DNA of 7,034 bases from Cocleimonas sp. (GTDB lineage: Bacteria; Pseudomonadota; Gammaproteobacteria; Thiotrichales; Thiotrichaceae), in NCBI GenBank assembly GCA_023146675.1, contig JAGLBQ010000304.1, positions 1 through 7,034 of the forward strand. The letters run 5' to 3'. Under the pieces are notes generated by a model. The model searched no databases, was not told where the DNA came from, and saw only the letters and a list, made by a program, of their open reading frames with translations. The position numbers and the translations under genes are program-made. Of this stretch, positions 1-5,354 are shown one piece after another (position 1 is the first letter of the stretch; each line of letters starts with the position of its first letter).

Positions 1-14
1 ATGATGACTAATAG

Positions 15-497
15 CTATTGTTTCTGAATAAAATCATTCACATCACTCGCCATGTCTTTTCCTGCTTCTTTGGTATTATTCATCATATCCAGCCCCTTTT
101 GATTAACATCTTTTGCTACTTGCCTTCCTGCATTGAGGGTTGCTTTATTAATAGCGTCAAATAAAGCGCGTTGAGGAACAGCTTGTCCATTGATTGTCAT
201 TTTTGATGGTACGCGTTCAAATTTGCCAAATAACTCAACACCTGATTCTTCTCCAGTGGCAGCTGTTTTATAGGTGCAGATTGTTTTTATATTCTTCTTC
301 TCATCAGAAAGTTGAAAGTTTAAGGTAACAGTTTGGGTTTCATCTGTCTGTTGTTGAGTTTCCTGCACTGTTGCTGGTATGTCTGAACCTAGTAGTACAG
401 AGGATATTGATTTGCAGGTTTTAATAGGTGTGTCAAGATTGTCTCCTGAGCAAGCTGCTAATAGACATAGGCCGCTTAATAAAAGTATTTTACGCAT
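15..497 (-). CDS. Hypothetical outer-membrane lipoprotein, 160 aa
   Basis: A 160-residue lipoprotein of unknown function. Residues 1-15 are a short signal (two basic residues, then a Leu-rich core) ending in lipobox LAAC with Cys16 as the lipidated residue. Ser17 at +2 suggests sorting to the outer membrane, since Asp at +2 would favour inner-membrane retention. Cys28 and Cys74 could form a disulfide. The middle (about 50-100) looks beta-rich. The last 45 residues look like one amphipathic, Lys/Asp/Asn-rich helix. The start is well supported: on the minus strand an AAGGA (504-508) lies 6 nt before the ATG. The stop is TAG at 15-17. It is transcribed divergently from the small lipoprotein gene at 583. 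I recognise no family; calling it a lipoprotein is secure, its role is not known. Confidence 0.85.
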   Translation of the reverse strand: MRKILLLSGLCLLAACSGDNLDTPIKTCKSISSVLLGSDIPATVQETQQQTDETQTVTLNFQLSDEKKNIKTICTYKTAATGEESGVELFGKFERVPSKMTINGQAVPQRALFDAINKATLNAGRQVAKDVNQKGLDMMNNTKEAGKDMASDVNDFIQKQ

Positions 498-523
498 TAT
501 GATTCCTTATTGGATTTGAGTTT

Positions 524-569
524 GCATGATTCTATCCCAACATAATGATTTACAAAAGTATAATCATGC
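524..569. promoter_or_regulatory. Divergent promoter pair with inverted -10 boxes
   Basis: The plus strand has TATAATCATGC at 559-569 and the minus strand reads TAGAATCATGC at 534-524, so the two 11-mers form an inverted repeat with one mismatch. The shared GCATGATT/AATCATGC arms are exact. Each copy begins with a good -10 hexamer pointing toward one of the flanking lipoprotein genes. Predicted starts are near 571 (plus) and 522 (minus). The -35 matches are weak: TTTGTA at 16-bp spacing on the minus strand, none convincing on the plus. The symmetry suggests shared control or an operator. It also argues that the plus-strand gene starts at 583, because an ATG at 526 would lie upstream of the transcript. 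Confidence 0.45.
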
Positions 570-582
570 TAGGTACTTAAAA

Positions 583-795
583 ATGCACCAAACGATTCGT
601 AAATTATCAAAACCCGCTCTCTTGCTACTCTTATTGATCAGTGGCTGTAGTCATACTTACAAACCATTAGCACATGTGACAGAGGCTTCAATGAAAGAAG
701 CCACAATAGAGTCTTATGCTACATTGAAAGAGTCAGCTAAAGAGCTAAAGGACGTATTTTTACCTGTTAAACCGTCTAAAGAAAATGGACAATAA
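583..795 (+). CDS. Small hypothetical lipoprotein, 70 aa
   Basis: A 70-residue lipoprotein of unknown function. From the ATG at 583 the protein has a basic n-region (Arg6, Lys7, Lys10), a run of leucines (13-18), and lipobox ISGC with Cys22 as the acylation site. Ser23 at +2 suggests the outer membrane. The mature part is only 49 residues, mostly one Lys/Glu-rich helix with a Pro/Lys-rich tail. The reading frame is open from an ATG at 526, but that start would put 19 extra residues before the signal and lies upstream of a TATAAT at 559-564. AGG at 571-573 is a modest ribosome site for 583. No family recognised. The short length leaves some doubt, but a clean lipobox in frame is unlikely by chance. 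Confidence 0.65.
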   Translation: MHQTIRKLSKPALLLLLLISGCSHTYKPLAHVTEASMKEATIESYATLKESAKELKDVFLPVKPSKENGQ

Positions 796-818
796 TAAAG
801 GTTAGTCTAACTGAAAAA

Positions 819-1187
819 ATGAAGTTTTCACTGTCACATTTCCTGTTTACCCAGCTAAAGAAGCAGATTGTTGTATATTTGATGGATAATAAGCGATTGA
901 TAGCATACTGCTTATTCCAAATATTGCATTGGAGTACCATAAAAAAACAGAAATATACGCTTATTGGTAATTACTGGGAGCGTGGCAATCAAAATGAAAT
1001 TGATATCATCGCTGTGGATGAGATAGATAAAGAGTTACTTATTTGTGAGGTGAAATTATCTAAAAAATGTCTTTGCCGAGATAAGCTCATTCAAAAATCA
1101 GTAAATTTAATACGGCTTTATCCACATTATACGATTTGCTATGAATTATTATCACCCAATGATATTGGGCGTTATATGAGTGAATAA
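819..1187 (+). CDS. Orphan DUF234-type nuclease tail (truncated AAA ATPase)
   Basis: A 122-residue ORF whose C-terminal two thirds match, from memory, the DUF234 domain found at the end of archaeal-type AAA ATPases (full proteins about 450 aa). The recognisable part starts about residue 45 with an IGNYWERG segment. It continues through E60-I-D62 and E77-V-K79, which fit the acidic and E-x-K positions of a PD-(D/E)XK nuclease fold, and ends with the YELLSPNDI-type tail. The whole N-terminal ATPase domain is missing. Residues 1-40 do not look like the family and are probably non-native sequence read through to a chance ATG. The ribosome site is poor (AAAGGTTAG about 14 nt upstream); ATG 882 is an alternative start. 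Most likely a decaying remnant; a stand-alone small nuclease-like protein is less likely. Confidence 0.55.
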   Translation: MKFSLSHFLFTQLKKQIVVYLMDNKRLIAYCLFQILHWSTIKKQKYTLIGNYWERGNQNEIDIIAVDEIDKELLICEVKLSKKCLCRDKLIQKSVNLIRLYPHYTICYELLSPNDIGRYMSE

Positions 1188-1300
1188 AAAGCTATCATTA
1201 CTGTCTTTTTCATCATTAATTTCACTCATGTTATCCGCTAAGAATAGTGTTTAAATTTAGCGATACTTATATTCGATAGCCCATTATTTTTAAGTATAGT

Positions 1301-1306
1301 TATACT
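1301..1306 (+). promoter_or_regulatory. Candidate -10 giving a leaderless formyltransferase mRNA
   Basis: TATACT ends 5 nt before the ATG at 1312, so transcription would begin at or within a base or two of the start codon. No Shine-Dalgarno is present between 1290 and 1311, and an in-frame TAG at 1297-1299 rules out a longer protein from a standard start. No good -35 is visible 16-18 bp upstream. A second hexamer, TATAGT at 1295-1300, is an alternative that would leave a 5-6 nt leader. Confidence 0.35.
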
Positions 1307-1311
1307 CCATT

Positions 1312-2244
1312 ATGAAAATCATTTTATTTTGTTTACCCTTATTTGGTAAAGCCGTCATTCAAAAACTGATTGATCAGGGCACTCCTCCTTCTTTTATCGT
1401 GGGACCTGCGCAGGATCACCCATCATTTGATGAAATGTTAAAAATCGCGCATGGTTTTAATCTTCCTGTCTTGATTTTTGAGCACAGTCTTACAGAAAAA
1501 ATATTTGTAAAGCGGATAAATGAACTCTCTCCTGATTTGATTATTGTTACCTCTTATCCCCACTTCATTCCTGAGGCTATTTTTTCAGCGGTTAAAATAG
1601 CGGCTGTTAATGCACATCCTTCGTTGCTTCCTGATTATCGAGGAGCGCATCCTTATTTTCATGTGGTTAAAAATGGCGAGAAAGAAACAGGAGTGACTTT
1701 ACATCTACTTGATGAAGGATTTGATACAGGGGAGATCATTAGCCAGAAAAAATTTAAACTTAATGCAAGAGAAACAACAGGTTCACTAGAGAAAAATACA
1801 ACGTCTGTGGTGGTTAGTGTCGTTGCTGATTTTGTTAAACAAGTTAAAGCATCAGGCTTACCTAAAACGCAAAAGCAGCCCACAGGTTTATACTTCAAAG
1901 CCCCTCGCGTTAAATTGCCACTAGCCTCTATTGACTGGCGCTTGACTGCGAATCAGATAGATCAACTAATTCGTGCAGCAAATCCTCATTATGCGGTTAA
2001 GACACACTTAAATAATGAGAGTATTGTTATATTTTCTGGACGACCTGTTGAAAGCACCTCAAATAATAAAATATCGGGGCAAATTGAAGCGATTGATGAG
2101 CAAGGCATGAGGGTATCAACATCTGATGGCGCATATCTGATTACCTCGCTAATATGTCCCTATCATTGGCATGGCGATCCTTTAGGAGCCTTTGAGCTGG
2201 GGTTGATTCAGGAAGGTGAATGTTTTTCATCGGAAGCGGTGTAA
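1312..2244 (+). CDS. Formyltransferase, Fmt/sugar N-formyltransferase-like
   Basis: A 310-residue member of the 10-formyl-tetrahydrofolate-dependent formyltransferase family, cytosolic, moving a formyl group to an amine. The N-terminal Rossmann-like domain (1-180) carries the catalytic triad N100, H102 and D138, with the H-to-D spacing of 36 seen in PurN, plus the SLLPDYRG loop (104-111) and DEGFDTGE (134-141). The C-terminal domain (about 203-300) opens with the IDW motif (207-209) and IDQLIRAANP, as in Fmt. Length is close to Fmt (about 315). However, the loop sequence resembles Fmt-like sugar amine formyltransferases more than housekeeping Fmt, and neither def nor rsmB is adjacent. It is therefore probably a paralog acting on an amino sugar or other amine (inference). 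The start is forced by an in-frame stop at 1297; no Shine-Dalgarno is present. It sits between two nuclease-gene remnants. Confidence 0.8.
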   Translation: MKIILFCLPLFGKAVIQKLIDQGTPPSFIVGPAQDHPSFDEMLKIAHGFNLPVLIFEHSLTEKIFVKRINELSPDLIIVTSYPHFIPEAIFSAVKIAAVNAHPSLLPDYRGAHPYFHVVKNGEKETGVTLHLLDEGFDTGEIISQKKFKLNARETTGSLEKNTTSVVVSVVADFVKQVKASGLPKTQKQPTGLYFKAPRVKLPLASIDWRLTANQIDQLIRAANPHYAVKTHLNNESIVIFSGRPVESTSNNKISGQIEAIDEQGMRVSTSDGAYLITSLICPYHWHGDPLGAFELGLIQEGECFSSEAV

Positions 2245-2250
2245 AAATGA

Positions 2251-2579
2251 TTGAGGATACCTAAATTAATAATATTACTAACTCTGCTGTATCAATTTCC
2301 CGTCTATTTTATAAAAAGTGAAGCAGAAATAAACCGTCGTTATCCTGATATAATACTCTTTGAACGCAGTCCGTTTGAGGTGAATTACCAACATCTGATT
2401 GAATTGAAATACTGCAAAAAGGCACGGAAAAAGCAGGCTGGGAAAGTAAGCGTGAAGAAGGGTTACAACAAGTGCAAGGCTATTTGCAATTACCTGATAT
2501 AGTCAAGCTAGCAAAACTCAGCGCATGGTTATTGATTTCTGATGGTGAGCGAGTTGAGATACAGATGGTTTCAAAGTAG
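2251..2579 (+). pseudogene. Frameshifted PDDEXK_9/DUF1703-type nuclease tail
   Basis: Remnant of the C-terminal nuclease domain of AAA-ATPase-like/PDDEXK_9 proteins (full length roughly 500 aa). In the first frame, residues 8-56 read as family sequence: FIKSEAEINRRYPD, with P32-D33, then E51-L52-K53 as the (D/E)XK motif. That frame then drifts into nonsense and stops at 2500-2502. The family tail resumes in the frame one base back (W at 2439) with GLQQVQGYLQLPDI, SAWLLISDGE and VEIQMVSK, ending at TAG 2577-2579. Loss of one base, for example in the A5 run at 2428-2432, explains the break: six As would restore one continuous frame. The N-terminal ATPase is absent, and the only in-frame start is a TTG right after the formyltransferase stop. 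A sequencing error could explain the frameshift but not the missing N-terminus. Confidence 0.75.
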
Positions 2580-2610
2580 CCTGTAGGGAGCTTTTCAGAA
2601 TACAAAACGA

Positions 2611-2615
2611 AGGAG
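2611..2615 (+). promoter_or_regulatory. Shine-Dalgarno for the Ig-like/hydrolase gene
   Basis: GAAGGAG ending in AGGAG at 2611-2615 lies 8 nt before the ATG at 2624. This fixes the start of the hydrolase and makes it the best ribosome site on the plus strand of this window. Confidence 0.7.
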
Positions 2616-2623
2616 AATAGCAA

Positions 2624-4078
2624 ATGAATATAATAGTCAAATCGTTATACCGTAATTTATTAAACAGCACTGTTATTATTTTAGGAATGTTTTTCATCCT
2701 TGCCAGTGATGATGTGATACCGCCAAGCATTACTATCAATGGTGACAACCCCGCCTTTATTATGCTTGGAAGTAAATACAGTGAAGCAGGTGCATCTGCT
2801 CATGATGTAATTGATGGGAAAATTATCGTCGTTACAACAGGCACGGTTGATACTGCAAAGAATGGACGCTATACAATAAATTATACGGCAACAAATACTG
2901 GGGGTAATAGCACAACACTAAAGCGTATCGTTGAAGTGTCTGAACGTGGCAAACTGGTTTCTGCTGTAAAGCTTGCCAGTCTGACCGTAGCACAAATTCA
3001 GAATAAGATTAATATGAGTCTTGTTCGTGGCTTTTTGAGTGCAAAATATCCTGTAGATAATTATAAAATTATCTACAAAACAATGACCCCAGATAATAAA
3101 ATAATCAATGCATCTGGCTTGCTCAGTATTCCTAAAAAAGCAAGACAACGACAAAGCCCTGTCGTTGCCTATCATCATGGTACAATTTTAAAAAATAGCG
3201 ATGCGCCCTCCTTTAATTTTAATGCATCAGCGCCTGAGTCACTACCAGCCTCTTTAGGTTATATTATGGTATCCCCTGATTATATTGGTTATGGCGAATC
3301 AAGCAATCATCCGCACCCATACTCCCATGCAAAAACACTCTCATCCGCTTCGGTTGATTTATTAAGAGCGACGAAAAAATGGCTTGCTGACAATAATGTT
3401 AAAACAAATCAACAATTGTTTGTAACAGGCTATTCCGAAGGTGGTTATGCTGCAATGGCAACCCAGAAGTTACTTCAAGAAAGTTTTACCCGCGAATTTA
3501 GTGTCACCGCATCTGTATTAGCAGCGGGTGCATACAATATGAGTGGAACAGCAGCGTTACTTACGAAGGTTGATACGCTGGCTTACCCCGTATCCGTTGC
3601 CTATATTATAAAGAACATTGATACCATTTATGCAAATGGCTTGGTTAATGATGCAGTTAAAGCTGACTTTACCTATATCTTTGATCGTTATTTTGATGGA
3701 ACGCATTCAGCAGGTGAAATTAATGGGCTTCTAGGTAATGACCCTGATACATGGTTAAAGAAAAGCTTTCTAGACTCTCTGGCTGACGGAAGCAATGAAA
3801 ACTTTTTACCGCCAATGCAAGAAAATGATATTTACGACTGGACACCCAAAGCACCAACAAAGCTATTTCATGGTGAAGATGATCAAATAGTACCTTACAG
3901 TAATGCAGAAAAAGCATTATCAACCATGCAGGCAAATGGAGCAGAGAATATAGAGATAATAAATTGCTCAACAGTATTATCTGGCTTTACTATCTCTCCA
4001 GCATCCCACTCAAAATGCGCCTATCCCTATTTTATCTATACGATTTTTCACTTTAATGGATTAGCTCAGGATTTATGA
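2624..4078 (+). CDS. Exported alpha/beta hydrolase with N-terminal Ig-like domain
   Basis: A 484-residue predicted serine esterase or lipase. Residues 1-28 form a hydrophobic signal or membrane anchor (core about 13-27) with no lipobox Cys. Residues 33-105 are a DUF5011-type Ig-like domain: PPSITINGDNP opening, GSKYSEAGASAHDVIDG, then NGRYTINYTATNTGGN. The alpha/beta-hydrolase domain spans about 145-475. It has the oxyanion segment HHGT (184-187), nucleophile elbow G269-Y-S271-E-G273, acid D420 in HGEDDQIVP, and candidate base H462 (SHSKC). All three triad members are present in order, so it should be active. The likely site is the periplasm or cell surface, with the Ig domain holding the enzyme to a polymer or envelope (inference). 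Substrate unknown; an esterase, lipase or peptidase of this fold cannot be told apart here. It starts 44 nt after the nuclease pseudogene and is probably transcribed alone. Confidence 0.82.
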   Translation: MNIIVKSLYRNLLNSTVIILGMFFILASDDVIPPSITINGDNPAFIMLGSKYSEAGASAHDVIDGKIIVVTTGTVDTAKNGRYTINYTATNTGGNSTTLKRIVEVSERGKLVSAVKLASLTVAQIQNKINMSLVRGFLSAKYPVDNYKIIYKTMTPDNKIINASGLLSIPKKARQRQSPVVAYHHGTILKNSDAPSFNFNASAPESLPASLGYIMVSPDYIGYGESSNHPHPYSHAKTLSSASVDLLRATKKWLADNNVKTNQQLFVTGYSEGGYAAMATQKLLQESFTREFSVTASVLAAGAYNMSGTAALLTKVDTLAYPVSVAYIIKNIDTIYANGLVNDAVKADFTYIFDRYFDGTHSAGEINGLLGNDPDTWLKKSFLDSLADGSNENFLPPMQENDIYDWTPKAPTKLFHGEDDQIVPYSNAEKALSTMQANGAENIEIINCSTVLSGFTISPASHSKCAYPYFIYTIFHFNGLAQDL

Positions 4079-4273
4079 AATAGAGGCACAAATAACTTGC
4101 ACAGTCTCTTTCTTCACAAGACCTCTAAGTGGATAGCAGTGTTATTAAGTGATGATGAGAAAAACAAATAAATGATTAAAAAACAATGAAATATCAATAG
4201 CTTGAAATACCTCTTTAGAAAATAAAGAGTTCAGAGGCATATATCAAGCCTAAAGAAAAACAGGACAAGCTGA
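4079..4273. other. Intergenic region with AT-rich hairpin
   Basis: A 195-bp gap between the hydrolase and the glycosyltransferase. It holds an exact 7-bp inverted repeat, CTCTTTA (4211-4217) and TAAAGAG (4223-4229), around a 5-nt loop. An exact outer 6-bp pair, GCTTGA (4200-4205) and TCAAGC (4244-4249), encloses it. A competing arm AGAGG (4233-4237) can pair with CCTCT (4210-4214). No T-run follows on the plus strand, so it is not a standard intrinsic terminator; a 5' leader structure for the glycosyltransferase is possible. No convincing ORF or promoter was found here. Confidence 0.35.
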
Positions 4274-5245
4274 ATGTGTACTAAAAAGCTCTCCATTATT
4301 TGTGTCAATTACAAAAGCTGGGCGATTCTTAGAAAATGTCTACAGTCATTTAAGGATTACCCACCGACAATTAGTTATGAAATTATTGTGGTAGATAATG
4401 ACTCGCAAGATGGGAAGTTTGATGCTTTTCAACAAGAATTTCTCGATATTAAGCTAATAGCTAATACAGGCAATCATGGCTTTTCTAATGGTTGCAATGT
4501 TGGTGCTGGTCATGCAGCAGGTGAGTATCTGTTATTTTTAAATCCTGATGTGCTTTTAAGTAAAAGCAAAGCCATTGATACGATGGTTAGCTATGCGGAA
4601 CAAAATCCAAAGACGGGTATTACCTCCTGCCGACGGATTAATCCAAAAGGAAAACCTGAGCGGGAACTAGCCTTTCTAAATTTATGGCTCAATACAGGTT
4701 GGATGCGCGCGCTTTATAAGCTATGGAATAAAAAAGTATTAGAGCAGACGTTTCCATCAGATGCCGACATTTGGCATCCCGATTGGGTATCAGGCTCGGT
4801 GATATTGATTCAAGCTGACTTATTTCAACGGATAGGCAGATGGAGTCAGGAGGATTTCTGGATGTATTCTGAAGACCCTGATTTATGTAAAAAAGTACGT
4901 GAACAAGGTAAAGAAATTGCGCTTTTACGTCATGTGGAGGTACATCATGCGCATGGCGGCTCGTCACGTAGAAACCCACAAACCACAGCAATTACAAAAT
5001 CAGAAGTGGTGACATCACATCATGTCTTTATTCAAAAATACGGCAAGGGATTTAATCGACTAGCATTACACGCCTTTACTTTTAGCAATACGTTAATCGT
5101 TTGGAGTTTGCGCACAGTAATGAGTTTACTTGTATTTTGGACGCCTACGTTTAAATCTAGTTTTTTGACGCTACTTGCGATTATAAAATATTATACTTCA
5201 GCATTAATACGTAGAACTTGGAAAAGCAAAAGACTTAAAATTTAA
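4274..5245 (+). CDS. Family 2 glycosyltransferase (rhamnosyltransferase-like)
   Basis: A 323-residue GT-A-fold glycosyltransferase family 2 protein, likely adding a sugar from a nucleotide-sugar donor to a growing surface glycan at the inner face of the cytoplasmic membrane. The N-terminal strand LSIICVNYKS (6-15) leads to the donor-binding VVDNDSQDG (39-47). NTGNHGFSNGCNVG (64-77) and the metal-binding NPDV (90-93, D92 as the DxD equivalent) follow. WVSGSVILI (171-179) and the EDPDLC segment (200-205), holding the likely base, complete the core. H224-H225 sit where a conserved His falls in the family. Two hydrophobic stretches (about 268-289 and 297-310) and a basic tail suggest membrane association. 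AGGA at 4262-4265, 8 nt upstream, supports the ATG. The motif order resembles WbbL-type rhamnosyltransferases, but the donor cannot be assigned. It converges on the cytochrome gene. Confidence 0.88.
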   Translation: MCTKKLSIICVNYKSWAILRKCLQSFKDYPPTISYEIIVVDNDSQDGKFDAFQQEFLDIKLIANTGNHGFSNGCNVGAGHAAGEYLLFLNPDVLLSKSKAIDTMVSYAEQNPKTGITSCRRINPKGKPERELAFLNLWLNTGWMRALYKLWNKKVLEQTFPSDADIWHPDWVSGSVILIQADLFQRIGRWSQEDFWMYSEDPDLCKKVREQGKEIALLRHVEVHHAHGGSSRRNPQTTAITKSEVVTSHHVFIQKYGKGFNRLALHAFTFSNTLIVWSLRTVMSLLVFWTPTFKSSFLTLLAIIKYYTSALIRRTWKSKRLKI

Positions 5246-5275
5246 AAAATCAAGTCCTTTTGTAAAGAGTAAAGA

Positions 5276-5326
5276 CGCAGAGCACGCTAAGAAAAAAATC
5301 ATAACATTTCCTTTGCGTGCTCTGCG
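5276..5326. repeat. Perfect 12-bp dyad, REP-like, in convergent gap
   Basis: CGCAGAGCACGC (5276-5287) and GCGTGCTCTGCG (5315-5326) are exact reverse complements around a 27-nt, A/T-rich loop. Further partial pairing lies inside (AAG 5289-5291 with CTT 5311-5313) and outside (TAAA 5270-5273 with TTTA 5329-5332). The GC-rich arms stand out from the AT-rich surroundings. It sits between convergent genes, 30 nt after the glycosyltransferase stop and 28 nt past the cytochrome stop. On the minus strand the stem is followed by a T-rich tract, so it may terminate the cytochrome transcript. The CGCAGAGCACGC wording resembles dispersed palindromic repeats in other genomes (recollection, not searched). 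Confidence 0.7.
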
Positions 5327-5354
5327 AATTTAGGGGCGGTCATTATTGAGAGAT

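Noticed and set aside
526..582. N-terminal extension of the small lipoprotein from an ATG at 526
   Set aside because: It would put 19 residues ahead of a normal lipoprotein signal, and its codons cover a TATAAT at 559-564; the ATG at 583 gives a standard signal peptide.
1188..1311. Possible terminator or small gene between the DUF234 tail and the formyltransferase
   Set aside because: No stem with T-run and no ORF with a ribosome site was found in this 124-bp AT-rich gap.
1659..1898. 79-aa minus-strand ORF inside the formyltransferase
   Set aside because: It is antisense to the catalytic domain, with no ribosome site or recognisable domain; a shadow frame.
2247..2264. Five-codon ORF MIEDT right after the formyltransferase
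   Set aside because: No Shine-Dalgarno and too short to support; chance frame at the edge of the pseudogene.
3149..3168. 7-bp inverted repeat AACGACA/TGTCGTT inside the hydrolase
   Set aside because: Short, inside a conserved coding segment just before the oxyanion motif, and not near any regulatory position.
4150..4180. Short ORF MMRKTNK in the gap before the glycosyltransferase
   Set aside because: No Shine-Dalgarno and seven codons in AT-rich sequence; expected by chance.
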